The notes: generated from the letters alone by a model not told the origin. A stretch of 64,000 nucleotides of DNA from Crateriforma conspicua (GCF_007752935.1 NZ_CP036319.1:7118434-7182433); one strand, 5' to 3'; shown: positions 41,785 to 51,353, numbered from the stretch's first letter. A program made the numbers and translations.

Positions 41785-43035
41785 TCAGCTGCCGGCGGAG
41801 GGAAGGTTTTCGTGGGTGTCGGGACCAAAGTATCGCAGACCGACCAACGGTTCGCTGCCGGTGTTTTCGATTTCCACCCCGGCGGTCGCCGCGGTGTGAG
41901 AGATGAAGACTTCGTCGGTCGTGTGTTCACCGAAGCGAATCATCGCGGGGGTCTGCAGATCCAATTTGCCCATCCGTCCGCGTCCTTGGACGGTGATCCA
42001 ACTGCTTGCACCGGGGTCTTGCAGTTTGCACTTCGCACCCGGCTGGATGGTCAATTCTTTTGCGCTGAACAATTGACGTCCGTCGACAGTGCCATAGACG
42101 ATCCACAGATCTTCGTATCCATCGCCGCTGCGTGATTCGTCGCGGACGGGTTCTAAGAAGTTGCTTTGCTTGAAATGGGTGTCGACGTTCTTGTCCCAAT
42201 CCAACTGACCGACGATGAAATCCAAGTCGCGATGTTTTTCCTCCGGCATGTCTTTGACCAACAATTCCCAGGGGACGTAGCGGCCTTCGACGATTGATTG
42301 GTACATGCCGAACACGTCGCTGCCCCACTGCGGTTCATAGGTGCACAGTGAACCCGGTGCATGCAAAACACCCGGCGGGATCAGCCAACCGGTACCACGT
42401 TGCAATCGATAAGCGCGGCTGAGATCCAAGATGCCATTATCACCGTCGTCCCAACGTTCCAAACAGCGACGGACGTCTTCGGGTTGGGTGCCGGGTTCCA
42501 ACCCCATGAACGTGTACGCGAAGTTGTTGTCGACGTTGTTCAATTGGGGCGGAAAGTAATAGCTTTCGGGTTTGCCTTCTTGGCCCACCAATTTGGCGTC
42601 TTCGAAGCTTTGGTGCATGTGGTGCGGGATCGGCCCCATGTTGTCGAAGAACTTCGAATACACGGGCCAACGGTCATACTCCGCAAACATGTCTTTGCCG
42701 ATCAGTTGATCGCCTTGTTCGGCGACGGCATCCCGCAGCAAGAATTGTTGGCCTTCGAACAGGCACATGCTGAGCCCTTCGTGCCAGACGCGACCATCGT
42801 TTGCCGCTTCGGTCGTGCTGCCGAACCATCGTTCATCGATCCCACCGCGTTGGGCGCCGAAGCGATAGTAGTCGTTGGGGTGCAGTCTGATCCGTCGTCC
42901 GGGATGCAGGAACGAACGTGGCACCCAGGTCGGGGTCAGCCGCAGCAATCCATCGCCGGCGTCCATGGCACGGTCCAAGATGGCGGCCACGTTGTCGCTT
43001 GAAATCAAACCTTCGTCTAACTTGATCTGGCTCAT
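41785..43035 (-). CDS. ManA-like cupin protein
   Basis: About 416 residues from ATG 43035, with two-cupin layout. Blocks are MGPIPHHMHQSFEDAKLVGQ (His/Glu metal site), TFMGLEPGTQPEDVRR, GWLIPPGVLHAPGSLCTYEPQ (C-terminal His motif), and a last domain SSWITVQGRGRMGKL. This is the class I mannose-6-phosphate isomerase-like fold, but the usual signature is altered and the C-terminal cupin is long. Role in sugar metabolism inferred. It is the first gene of its transcript and divergent from the epimerase-like gene at 43217. Confidence 0.75.
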   Translation of the reverse strand: MSQIKLDEGLISSDNVAAILDRAMDAGDGLLRLTPTWVPRSFLHPGRRIRLHPNDYYRFGAQRGGIDERWFGSTTEAANDGRVWHEGLSMCLFEGQQFLLRDAVAEQGDQLIGKDMFAEYDRWPVYSKFFDNMGPIPHHMHQSFEDAKLVGQEGKPESYYFPPQLNNVDNNFAYTFMGLEPGTQPEDVRRCLERWDDGDNGILDLSRAYRLQRGTGWLIPPGVLHAPGSLCTYEPQWGSDVFGMYQSIVEGRYVPWELLVKDMPEEKHRDLDFIVGQLDWDKNVDTHFKQSNFLEPVRDESRSGDGYEDLWIVYGTVDGRQLFSAKELTIQPGAKCKLQDPGASSWITVQGRGRMGKLDLQTPAMIRFGEHTTDEVFISHTAATAGVEIENTGSEPLVGLRYFGPDTHENLPSAGS

Positions 43036-43216
43036 GGTTCCGGTCTGGTATTGAATGTCGGTTGCCGATCGCTTTGGGCAGGATCCAAGGGGGCGCCATG
43101 CAGGGTTCGCGTTCGGCGGAAGGGGCGTTTGGCGCAACCCGAAACGACCGTTTTATTCACTGCCTGTTCTGGGTACAAGAACGCACACCGGTGCAGCACA
43201 TTCCCGAAAGACCAAG

Positions 43217-44389
43217 ATGACAACAGAATCCCAGCCATTGCGTTCGCTAGAAAACCGATCGGATTCCATCCGATGGGACCCGGATTCGCCGCTGTCGATG
43301 ACGGTCAACACGCGTCAGGGCGACATCGTGACACGCCTGGGTCGGTTCGTCGGTGGCCGCAGCGACGGGGTTGAAATCGTTGAAATCGACACCGGTGCGG
43401 CAATTGTGCGCGTCTTGCCCAGTCGCGGAATGGGCATTTGGGAAATCGAAGTCGGTGGGACTCGTTTCGGTTGGCGATCCCCGGTCGAAGGCCCGGTTCA
43501 TCCCGAACACGTTCCCGTGTTCGATCCCAGCGGATTGGGTTGGCTGGAAGGTTTCGACGAACTGGTCGCGCGTTGTGGGTTGGAAAGCAACGGCGCACCC
43601 CAACACAACGATGCGGGTCATTTGGTTTATCCGCTGCACGGCCGGATCGCCAACTTGCCAGCCGATTCATTGTCGATCGAGTTTGACGAAGCGTCCGGAC
43701 GTCTGGACCTGATCGGCGAAATGTTGGAAAGCCGTCTGTTCTTCAAGCGATTTCGCTTGCGAACCCGCATTCGCATGCACGCCGGATCGACACGAGTGGA
43801 TCTGTTGGATGACGTGACCAACGAACTGGACAAAGCCGCCACCGCACAGATGCTTTATCACATCAATGTCGGACCACCCGTGTTGGGCGAAGGCGCGACG
43901 CTGGATGCTCCGATCGTCGAATTGGCCGGCAAAGATGATCTATCAGCTGGCGAGATCGAGCATTGGAACCAATTCGGTCCACCCACGGCCGGTTACGGCG
44001 AACGGGTGTATTTCAGCCAGCTGCAAGCCGACGACAACGGGCACACCACCGCGATGCTGTGTTCGGCCGATCGCGACAAAGCGCTTGCCGTTGACTTTGC
44101 GACCAAGACCCTGCCGTACTTCGTGACCTGGAAAAACACGGCGTCGGAAAACGATGGTTACGTGACCGGTTTGGAACCAGCAACCAACCTGCCCAACACC
44201 CGCGAGTTCGAAACCGGACACGGTCGCGTCGTCACGTTGGAACCGGGTGAATGCGTCTCGTTCCGTCTTTCGCTGATCCCAATGACCGATGCCGCAAAGA
44301 TCGAAAAGGTCAGCGACGCGATCGAACGCTTGCGCGAAGGCATCGACACCACGGTGCACCAAGAACCAAAACCGGGCTGGTCCGCCTGA
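43217..44389 (+). CDS. DUF4432 aldose-1-epimerase-like protein
   Basis: About 390 residues from ATG 43217. The fold is galactose mutarotase-like: IVRVLPSRGMGIWEIEVGGTRFGWRSPVEGPVHPEHV, GLGWLEGFDELVARCGLESNGAP, HGRIANLPADS, LYHINVGPPVLGEGATL, and LPYFVTWKNTASENDGYVTGLEPATNLPN. These blocks fit the DUF4432 subgroup. It is divergent from the ManA-like gene, so both may share a control region at 43036-43216. Confidence 0.85.
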   Translation: MTTESQPLRSLENRSDSIRWDPDSPLSMTVNTRQGDIVTRLGRFVGGRSDGVEIVEIDTGAAIVRVLPSRGMGIWEIEVGGTRFGWRSPVEGPVHPEHVPVFDPSGLGWLEGFDELVARCGLESNGAPQHNDAGHLVYPLHGRIANLPADSLSIEFDEASGRLDLIGEMLESRLFFKRFRLRTRIRMHAGSTRVDLLDDVTNELDKAATAQMLYHINVGPPVLGEGATLDAPIVELAGKDDLSAGEIEHWNQFGPPTAGYGERVYFSQLQADDNGHTTAMLCSADRDKALAVDFATKTLPYFVTWKNTASENDGYVTGLEPATNLPNTREFETGHGRVVTLEPGECVSFRLSLIPMTDAAKIEKVSDAIERLREGIDTTVHQEPKPGWSA

Positions 44390-44449
44390 TTTCAATCAAT
44401 CAGCGAGAGCACGGACGCCTGGGGGCGGTCCATCTGGCTGATGGTTTTG

Positions 44450-44517
44450 ATCGTTGCCATTCGCTTTGCGAAAGTTGAATGTTGCGACGATGCTTTCAAC
44501 GAGCGGAAGGCAACGAT
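44450..44517. terminator. Imperfect hairpin between convergent genes
   Basis: ATCGTTGCC (44450-44458) and GGCAACGAT (44509-44517) are a perfect 9-bp inverted repeat. Within it GTTGAA (44474-44479) and TTCAAC (44495-44500) also pair. The gap lies between convergent genes (stops at 44389 and 44535), so a shared terminator is plausible, although no T-run is present. Confidence 0.5.
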
Positions 44518-44534
44518 GAGAGAACATCGAGCCG

Positions 44535-45167
44535 CTAGCGGACTTCGACGCCTTCGATTTCAAACACGGCCAAGTGGCTGGCGCCGTCGGGTCCGCGGCC
44601 GCCGGGATAGCGATAGGATTTGGCGTCGATCTTGAATTTACCCCGCACGGTCACCGGGCGAGTGACAAAGTCGGTGGTGTTGCCATCGGTCATCTTGACC
44701 ATGACACAATCAAAAAGTGCCGCGCCCGGTCCGAAGCAACATTCTTGGTTGTCACGCACCAAGACGAACTGATCGATGTTGGTCATCCGGAACAGCGTAC
44801 TGGGCAAGATATAGCCGCGCAGTTCGACGGTTCGTCCGTTCAAAAATTTGACACGGTCGGTCAATTGTTTTTCGTCAAAGGTTTCACCCTTTTCGATGTC
44901 AAACTTCAAGTCGTCGAAGTTGATATCTCCTTTCGCCAGCCGCGCCTGACTGCTCTTGCGATCCTCCGCCAGCTCGCGCCCCTCATTGTCGACCTGGGCA
45001 CCGCGAATGGCCGCGCGTGAGGGGCGGGATTGGTCCTCGGCGGTCACCGTAGCGGCGATCCAAGATCCGGCCGTCAGGGTCAAACAAGCGGCCAGCAAAT
45101 TCCAACGACTGCCCGCAGCGTGGCGTGCCGGGGACGCGATCGAGGTCGGGACAATGTTCGGCTGCAC
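44535..45167 (-). CDS. Secreted DUF3299 protein A
   Basis: A 210-residue protein. An N-terminal signal/membrane segment (LLAACLTLTAGSWIAA) is followed by an acidic linker and a DUF3299 domain over about 95-205: VELRGYILPSTLFRMTNIDQF, FVLVRDNQECCFGPGA with the conserved CCFG, VMVKM and the terminal VFEIEGVEVR. The Cys pair may bind metal. A second DUF3299 gene lies 38 bases upstream and is likely co-transcribed. Role unknown. Confidence 0.8.
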   Translation of the reverse strand: MQPNIVPTSIASPARHAAGSRWNLLAACLTLTAGSWIAATVTAEDQSRPSRAAIRGAQVDNEGRELAEDRKSSQARLAKGDINFDDLKFDIEKGETFDEKQLTDRVKFLNGRTVELRGYILPSTLFRMTNIDQFVLVRDNQECCFGPGAALFDCVMVKMTDGNTTDFVTRPVTVRGKFKIDAKSYRYPGGRGPDGASHLAVFEIEGVEVR

Positions 45168-45205
45168 AACAAAAACCTGGGATCGCGGTGTACGGATGAC
45201 GAGGT

Positions 45206-45892
45206 TCAGCGGATTTGGTCGACCTTCATTCGATACAACACTTGGTTGTCAAAGTCGGCGATTTCACGCGGCGTTCGGTTCAATTGGAACTCGCCGGCCA
45301 GTTTCTGTTTCAGGAAACCGGCACGAACGGTCTGTCCGCCCTTCAGGGTCACTTCAATCATGTCGCTGCTGACCGGCTGTCCGCCGAAACAGCAAGTGCC
45401 CAAGTCGGGAACCAGGATGAATTGACGAAGCATGCCGCTGCCAGAGGACGGGTGGATGTAACCCTTCAAAAAAACCTTCTCCCCGTCAATCTCAAAAGCC
45501 TTATCGGCCGGCATGTCCGATTCGCTTTCGGGTTGCTGCAGCTCATAAAAATGGACTCGCGTGTAACCGTCGGGCACCTCGGTCATGTACCAATACGCGT
45601 GCAGCGATCCCACGCCTGCGAGCATCAATCCATTGACCGCCAAGCCGATCATCGCCAGCAATTTGCCGCTGTATTCATCGGGATAACGGCCGATCATCCG
45701 CAGCGCCAGCACTGATGCGGCCAGCCCCAGCGCCGCCATTCCCAGAACGGGCCACCACAAGATGCCGACCAGTGCCAAAAAGGCAAACACGATCGACATG
45801 ATGGCCCAAGGACTGATCGCGCGATAGGGAAATTCAACCGAATCATCGGTCGCGGACAGTTGTCCAGCGTCAACAGACATGGCAGCAGTCAT
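45206..45892 (-). CDS. Membrane-anchored DUF3299 protein B
   Basis: A 228-residue protein. Residues about 25-105 form three membrane helices of a DUF4190-like type (WAIMSIVFAFLALVGILWW, GMAALGLAASVLAL, AMIGLAVNGLMLAGVGS). The C-terminal half is a DUF3299 domain: VFLKGYIHPSSGSGMLRQFILVPDLGTCCFGGQP, with the same CCFG motif. It is upstream of, and likely in an operon with, DUF3299 protein A. Role unknown. Confidence 0.8.
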   Translation of the reverse strand: MTAAMSVDAGQLSATDDSVEFPYRAISPWAIMSIVFAFLALVGILWWPVLGMAALGLAASVLALRMIGRYPDEYSGKLLAMIGLAVNGLMLAGVGSLHAYWYMTEVPDGYTRVHFYELQQPESESDMPADKAFEIDGEKVFLKGYIHPSSGSGMLRQFILVPDLGTCCFGGQPVSSDMIEVTLKGGQTVRAGFLKQKLAGEFQLNRTPREIADFDNQVLYRMKVDQIR

Positions 45893-46002
45893 GATCGAAA
45901 ATTGGAACCGTCACGATCGAACACAAAACAAACAACCGGATTTCGACCGCGATCTTTATGGCCGTTCCCACGACCGGCGTCGTGCGGACGCCAATGGGCG
46001 AT

Positions 46003-47373
46003 TCAGCGGGCTCCGCCGGTCAAAAGCAGGTACTGGCCGATCACGATCGAACCCAGATTCACCGCCATTACGCCGGCGATGCGACAAAGGTTCGCCCATG
46101 GGTCGGCGGCTACCTCGGCCGTCTGGACCTTCAGCGTCGGCCGGTCGGTGGGTTCAAATCGCCAGGATGACGTGGCGGCAGGTTCCGCATTTTGGGATTC
46201 CGAATCCTGATCACCGGAATCCTCGGGCTGAGGCTTGGGAATCGAAAAGAACATGTTGGCCCGGCGAACCGCTTCGGGGTCGACCTTGGACAGTTCGTCC
46301 AGTGCTTCGCGGGCTTCGGGCTTAGGACAGGCTTTCAGGTAATTGACGACCGGGACACGGACGAAGCTGGTTTCCTCGTCGGCTTCCAAGAACAACTGCT
46401 TCATGCGATCGATTTGCGACCAATCTTCCCATCGTGCCAAGTCGGGAATGACCAAATCGGCCAAGTCCGGACGCCGCAGAATCAGGTGCAAAGATTCGAT
46501 CAGCGCACTGCGGGCGATCACATCGCCTTCGGTCCCGTGGAATCGGATGGCCATGATCGCCGCATAGGTGTCGCCGTAGCCGCATTGCTTGTTGGCCAAG
46601 AATTTTTCGTTGATCAGCGGCAATCCTTTTTCGCCGGCCAGCGTCAGGTAACAGGCGATCAAGGCGTCCAGGCCGTTTCGGACGCTTTTTTGTTCGCTGC
46701 GCAGCATGCGTTCCAGCATCGGCAGGTCTTCTTCGCTGCCGCAGACGCCCAGCATGGTCAAGTACAAGCGTTTTCGATCCGCCGACAATTCCGGATCTTC
46801 GATCCACTGGATCAACTGGGCGTGGTCCATGTCGTCCTTGATTTCGCGGACCGCTTCATAGGGGGTGATCGCGAATTCGTCGTAGGCGTCGCGTGAAAGC
46901 ATCGAATCTTCATCCTGCAAATAATCGATGAAGAACCGGAGCCGTGATGCGGCATCCTCGGCGTCCAATTCGCTGACGCGGACGACATATTTTTCGACGC
47001 GTTCGTTTACCGGCAGACTGGACCACTGCAGATCCGGTGGCTGGGCTCCCTGGACCAGGAACCGCCGGGACTTTTGAATCTCGCCAAAGTAAATCGCGGT
47101 GATCACATCGCCGACTTCCGCATGCTGGTCGCCCTTCAGGATCGTTTCGATTCGCATCCGGACACCGCCGGTTTCGGTGTCACGCGTCGTTTCGGTGTCG
47201 ACCACGGTCGCGATGGCCACGACGTCCATGGCCTGCATTTCTTGGCGAAGCGTTTGCGATATCGCGTTGCAAAAAGGGCAGCCCAGTGCCACCGATGTCC
47301 CGCCCCAGGGGGTCAGGGTCGCGATACAGGCCAACAGCGAAGCGACGATGGCAAGCGGGGTTCGGCGGAACAT
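46003..47373 (-). CDS. Secreted CxxC protein with helical repeats and C-terminal anchor
   Basis: About 456 residues from ATG 47373 (alternative 47409). A signal peptide (TPLAIVASLLACIATL) precedes LGCPFCNAISQTLRQEM, a CPFC redox-type motif seen in several planctomycete exported proteins. The middle (about 150-370) looks like HEAT-type helical repeats, followed by a Ser/Glu-rich linker and a membrane segment (IAGVMAVNLGSIVIGQYLLL). Probably an envelope protein. Function unknown. Confidence 0.65.
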   Translation of the reverse strand: MFRRTPLAIVASLLACIATLTPWGGTSVALGCPFCNAISQTLRQEMQAMDVVAIATVVDTETTRDTETGGVRMRIETILKGDQHAEVGDVITAIYFGEIQKSRRFLVQGAQPPDLQWSSLPVNERVEKYVVRVSELDAEDAASRLRFFIDYLQDEDSMLSRDAYDEFAITPYEAVREIKDDMDHAQLIQWIEDPELSADRKRLYLTMLGVCGSEEDLPMLERMLRSEQKSVRNGLDALIACYLTLAGEKGLPLINEKFLANKQCGYGDTYAAIMAIRFHGTEGDVIARSALIESLHLILRRPDLADLVIPDLARWEDWSQIDRMKQLFLEADEETSFVRVPVVNYLKACPKPEAREALDELSKVDPEAVRRANMFFSIPKPQPEDSGDQDSESQNAEPAATSSWRFEPTDRPTLKVQTAEVAADPWANLCRIAGVMAVNLGSIVIGQYLLLTGGAR

Positions 47374-47626
47374 GACAGCCTTTTTCGGTGAAACGTCATT
47401 CAAAAGCATGGGGACATCGCTGTAGCGGAATCCGGCGTCTCCGACGGGATCGCTGGCGTGCTGTGGTCCATCATACGTAGGGCGGCCCCGCGCTGAGAAG
47501 GCAAAAGCGTTCCCCGAATCGACTCAACCCGCCATGACGGACGTGCCGATAGAACGGGTGCGTCGGATTGCAGGGGATATCCCATTTGCCGGCTGCGCCA
47601 TGTCGTTCGTAGGGGGAAATCACAGG

Positions 47627-47950
47627 ATGATCCGTCAGATTTTCATTGCCGCCGCTTTAGCGGCCGCGGCTTTTGCCACCATTCAACCGGCCTCGGCCGA
47701 ACCTCGTGCCTATGGTCAGGCTTGGGGTGGCGGCGCCAGACCGCATGACTGGAACCGCTTTTATCACTATCCGTACGTCTATTACCCGCAAAACTTTTAC
47801 GGGCAAGACTACTACAAAAGCAGCGACAGCTTGTACCATCGTTATCCGTCTGAAATGCGGATCCCGGTGTACAACAAACGCTGGCACAACTTTTATCCCA
47901 GCAACCGCCGGTTCCACAGCGGACACCACTTCATCCTGGACACGTTCTAG
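47627..47950 (+). CDS. Small secreted Tyr/His-rich protein
   Basis: 107 residues from ATG 47627, with AGGGGGAAATC upstream. Signal peptide (IFIAAALAAAAFATIQPASA-EP). The mature part is rich in Tyr, His, Asn and Phe (WNRFYHYPYVYYPQNFYG, SLYHRYPSEMRIPVYN, WHNFYPSNRRFHSG HHF). Planctomycete families with this composition are annotated calmodulin-binding-like. Likely an envelope or cell-surface protein; the function is unknown. Confidence 0.7.
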   Translation: MIRQIFIAAALAAAAFATIQPASAEPRAYGQAWGGGARPHDWNRFYHYPYVYYPQNFYGQDYYKSSDSLYHRYPSEMRIPVYNKRWHNFYPSNRRFHSGHHFILDTF

Positions 47951-48088
47951 GCCGACGGCAGCGGGTTGCGGCGTGTAAAACGCTGGTCCCGCAGCCAGAC
48001 GAGGCGAACGGTCCGGCGGGGATGCATCCCATCGCAGGGAAAAGTCCGTACCTTTCGTCCGTCGATCCCGCTTTCGGGGGCTTAGCCG

Positions 48089-49510
48089 TTGCCAAACGTT
48101 ACGCAACTGCGTTCGTTCGCCAAGCTGTTGACCCAGCACGGCTTGGCGATGTGGGTCCTGGATGAAGATGACCGGATCGCCCTGGCGACCGACGCCGTCG
48201 GCGATCGTTTGCGGTGTGACAGCGACGAATTGATCGGCGTGCGCGTGACATCCGTCGGCAACGACGATCCCCTGTCGCGCTGTGCGGCTCATCTGACACC
48301 GCCGCCGGGTCGTGGCGATACCGGGTTGTTGATCGTGCCGTGGTCCGGCCCCGAATGTCCGAACGCGGCACACGGTCTGGTCGAATGTGCGGCCTTTCTT
48401 TCTTGGCCGACCGAACCGGGGCGATCGCTGACGATTGGTTGGATCGGGCCGTCGGATCGTTTTCCACAGTACCCGTCCCAGACGCACCATCCGTCGTGGC
48501 AAGCGTCGATTGAACTGCAACGCCATCTGCGGATCTGGATGGATGAAGATCGGCGGATCCACGACCCGATCATCGCCGGCGACAGTGATGCGATTCGACG
48601 CATGCGACGCCAATTGGAAATCGCCGGACGCATTCGCGATGACACGCTAATCACCGCGCCGGCGGGTTTTCCAAGCGAACGCCTGGCGCAGCGATTGCAT
48701 CAGCTTTCAACACCCGCCGGTTCCGATGACGCGAACCAACCGGCGATCGAACCGATGGAAACCATCGACGGCGGCCTGATGGATTTGGAGTTGTTGGAGG
48801 CGGTTGCGGCCCCGTTGATCAGTCACCTGACCGGAGAGGGCCGACCGATCGCCACCGTCGTGCTTCGAGGTTTGGAAGAAACACCGCCCGACGTGCAACA
48901 GCGGGTGGATCAATGGAAAGATTTGTTCGGGCAACGTTTGCGATTGATCGCGATTTTGGATCGAAGGCACAAGGCATCCGCCGACGTCATTGAGCCTTTG
49001 ATGCAGCGTTTGTGTGGATTGGTGATCGACGTTCCCTCTTTGGCCGATCGACCCGACGACGTCCCGATGGTTGCAACAGCTTTGCTGGAAAGCCGACGAA
49101 GTGGCGGCAACATCATTGCCGAACGCTTCAACCGTGATGGTCAAGATGCATTGGTCCGCTATCCCTGGCCAGGCGACATCGGTGAACTGGACGATGCGGT
49201 GCGTTTTGCTGCGGGCATCGGTTCACAGACCGTGCTGACCCGCGAACACTTGCCATTGGCGGTGCGTTCCTATCGTCCACCTTCGGCCGAAGCCGATGCG
49301 ATGGGTGACATCGACTTGGACGCGACCCTTCATCAAATCGAACGGCGGTTGATCGAAGAAGCGGTTGCGGCGGCCGACGGAAACCGCAGTGAAGCCGCCA
49401 GGCGTCTGGGAATCAGCCGTGCACGTTTGCTGCGTCGTTTGGAAAGTCAGTCGGACGGTGATACCGGTGCACCCAAAAGCGACGACGACCTTTCCACCCC
49501 GAGTGAATGA
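48089..49510 (+). CDS. Degenerate NtrC-like regulator without ATPase motifs
   Basis: A 473-residue protein from TTG 48089. A PAS-like N-terminus (MWVLDEDDRIALATDAVGDRL) is followed by a sigma54-activator-like AAA+ region over about 170-395 recognisable from the C-terminal lid (RYPWPGDIGELDDAVRFAA). No Walker A (GxxGxGK) or Walker B (DEAD) or GAFTGA loop is present. The C-terminus is a Fis-type helix-turn-helix (AAADGNRSEAARRLGISRARLLRRL). A DNA-binding regulator that cannot hydrolyse ATP is inferred. Coupled to the following gene by ATGA. Confidence 0.7.
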   Translation: MPNVTQLRSFAKLLTQHGLAMWVLDEDDRIALATDAVGDRLRCDSDELIGVRVTSVGNDDPLSRCAAHLTPPPGRGDTGLLIVPWSGPECPNAAHGLVECAAFLSWPTEPGRSLTIGWIGPSDRFPQYPSQTHHPSWQASIELQRHLRIWMDEDRRIHDPIIAGDSDAIRRMRRQLEIAGRIRDDTLITAPAGFPSERLAQRLHQLSTPAGSDDANQPAIEPMETIDGGLMDLELLEAVAAPLISHLTGEGRPIATVVLRGLEETPPDVQQRVDQWKDLFGQRLRLIAILDRRHKASADVIEPLMQRLCGLVIDVPSLADRPDDVPMVATALLESRRSGGNIIAERFNRDGQDALVRYPWPGDIGELDDAVRFAAGIGSQTVLTREHLPLAVRSYRPPSAEADAMGDIDLDATLHQIERRLIEEAVAAADGNRSEAARRLGISRARLLRRLESQSDGDTGAPKSDDDLSTPSE

Positions 49511-50055
49511 TGCCTTCGCAACGTTCAACGGATGATTGGATGCGACCATGGCGTCGCCGACGACCGGATCGAATCGTCGTGGTGACCGACGAAGAATCAT
49601 GGCTGCTGAATGTCCGCTTTGTCATCGATCGCATGACGTCCGTTCGGGACACATCCGCGTCAACATCGACGTCCGCAAATACGAGCCCCACCCAGCCGAT
49701 CCGCGTCGACCGGTTGTCGGCACCGTTGATCCGTGGCAATGCACTGGGATCAAACGTCGCCGGGTCCCCGGGCGACGACTTTCGACGATGGCTGGATGAC
49801 CTTGTCGTGGATCGTCCCGACCTTTTGATCTGGCACGACAGGATCGCCACGCCGCTGGCTGTTGCCGCGTTTCTGCGAGCGGCCCGTGACGTCGCGCGAC
49901 GACAGTGGGTGGTGGGCGAAGGGTTGTCCGATCGCGACCGGTTGCTGATGCATAGCCAAGGCGCCGAAGGCACCGCGGCGACCGCGGCGGAACTGTGGCG
50001 AATGCGACATCGATTGACCGCGGGATTGGCGATCGTCGACGGATGCTTAGACTGA
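49507..50055 (+). CDS. Partner protein of the NtrC-like regulator
   Basis: A 182-residue protein, overlapping the regulator stop by four bases (ATGA at 49507). It starts with a basic region (DDWMRPWRRRRPDRIVVVTDEE), has a Ser/Thr-rich linker, then LDDLVVDRPDLLIWHD. This is like a degenerate receiver/Rossmann-type fold (strand VVVTDEE, strand DLLIWHD). Probably a small signal-input partner. Function unknown. Confidence 0.55.
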   Translation: MMPSQRSTDDWMRPWRRRRPDRIVVVTDEESWLLNVRFVIDRMTSVRDTSASTSTSANTSPTQPIRVDRLSAPLIRGNALGSNVAGSPGDDFRRWLDDLVVDRPDLLIWHDRIATPLAVAAFLRAARDVARRQWVVGEGLSDRDRLLMHSQGAEGTAATAAELWRMRHRLTAGLAIVDGCLD

Positions 50056-50172
50056 CATTGTTCACGTCGGTGGTTTTGACGAACCACCGCTGGTCAATGT
50101 TTCGGCGGCGCGACGGATACTTGCGTATGCCCTTTCGACTGTCCCGGTCCCTTCTGCCACGGTCACAACCCC

Positions 50173-51252
50173 ATGTCCGAAATCACGCTTCCGTCCGTCC
50201 AAGCCATCTTGGATCAAACGCTTGACCCCGAAACCGGTCGCGCGATGGGACCGTTGGGTCAGATCCAAGACGTTCAGGTGGACGACAACAAGATCAGCTA
50301 CAGCCTGGGCATCACGTCGTGCATGTGGGCGATCGGTGACGAGGTGCGTGACGGCATCAACGACCGATTGACGGCCGCGTTTCCCGGCGCCGCAATCAAT
50401 GCAACGATCGTTCCCCATGAACGTCCACCGGCGCGAATTGGTCAATTGGGTCTGCGTGTTAAGAAAGTCGTGTTGGTCGGCAGCGGCAAGGGCGGTGTGG
50501 GGAAAAGCACCGTCGCCGCATCTTTGGCGGTCATGCTGAACCAAATGGGCAGTCGTGTCGGGTTGATGGATGCGGATGTCTATGGCCCCAGCGTGCCTCA
50601 CTTGCTGGGACTAAAAGGACGTCCGGAGGTCGACGCGGACAAAAAGATTCGACCGATCGAATTGCGGGACGGATTCCCCGTCATGTCGATGGGCTTCTTG
50701 GTGGAACCCGACCAAGCGGTGATCTGGCGTGGCCCGATGTTGCACGGCAGCATTCAACAGTTCTTGCGTGACACCCAATGGGGCGAACTGGATTACCTGA
50801 TCATCGACATGCCACCGGGTACCGGTGATATCGCGCTGACGTTGTCACAGTCGGTCCCGATCAGCGGCGCGGTCGTCGTTTGCACGCCGCAAGAAGTCGC
50901 TTTGTTGGATGCGGTCAAAGCCATCAACATGTTTCGCAAGGTCAACATCCCGGTTGCCGGCATGGTCGAAAACATGAGCGGCTTTCTGTGCCCGGATAAC
51001 GGCAAGACCTACGACATTTTCGGCCGTGGTGGTGCACGTGACAAAGCTGCTCAGATGGACGTGCCGTTCTTGGGCGGGTTGCCGATCGACATTCGCTTGC
51101 GTGAAGCCGGCGACGAAGGCCGTTTGCATGAAGTGATTGCCGATCAACCTGATGCGGCGGCACCGATCGAACAGGCGGCACGTGCGTTGGTGCGGCATTT
51201 GGCGTCCAAGGCAGCGTCCGAGGGCGTATCGACCAGCCTTCCGACCTTGTAG
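50173..51252 (+). CDS. mrp: Mrp/NBP35 ATP-binding Fe-S cluster carrier
   Basis: 359 residues. The N-terminal MIP18/DUF59 domain (QAILDQTLDPETG, about 8-90) precedes the MinD-type ATPase: deviant Walker A GSGKGGVGKST at 98-108, VGLMDADVYGPSVPHLLG at 125-142, LDYLIIDMPPGTGDIALT. ApbC/Mrp proteins carry [4Fe-4S] clusters to target apo-enzymes; the CxxC pair usual near the C-terminus is replaced here by a single Cys (GFLCPDNG). Cytoplasmic. Confidence 0.95.
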   Translation: MSEITLPSVQAILDQTLDPETGRAMGPLGQIQDVQVDDNKISYSLGITSCMWAIGDEVRDGINDRLTAAFPGAAINATIVPHERPPARIGQLGLRVKKVVLVGSGKGGVGKSTVAASLAVMLNQMGSRVGLMDADVYGPSVPHLLGLKGRPEVDADKKIRPIELRDGFPVMSMGFLVEPDQAVIWRGPMLHGSIQQFLRDTQWGELDYLIIDMPPGTGDIALTLSQSVPISGAVVVCTPQEVALLDAVKAINMFRKVNIPVAGMVENMSGFLCPDNGKTYDIFGRGGARDKAAQMDVPFLGGLPIDIRLREAGDEGRLHEVIADQPDAAAPIEQAARALVRHLASKAASEGVSTSLPTL

Positions 51253-51353
51253 AAGACACCACGGGGACGATTCGCGGCGGCATTGGGGCCGCCGCTGGAC
51301 TGCGTTTGCAGCGTCCAGGCACATTCGCAGCATCCAGACACGCGAGGCGCAAG

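Noticed and set aside
40684..42135. 483-residue + strand frame opposite the TIM-barrel and cupin genes
   Set aside because: Antisense shadow. The minus-strand genes have clear family motifs and this frame has none.
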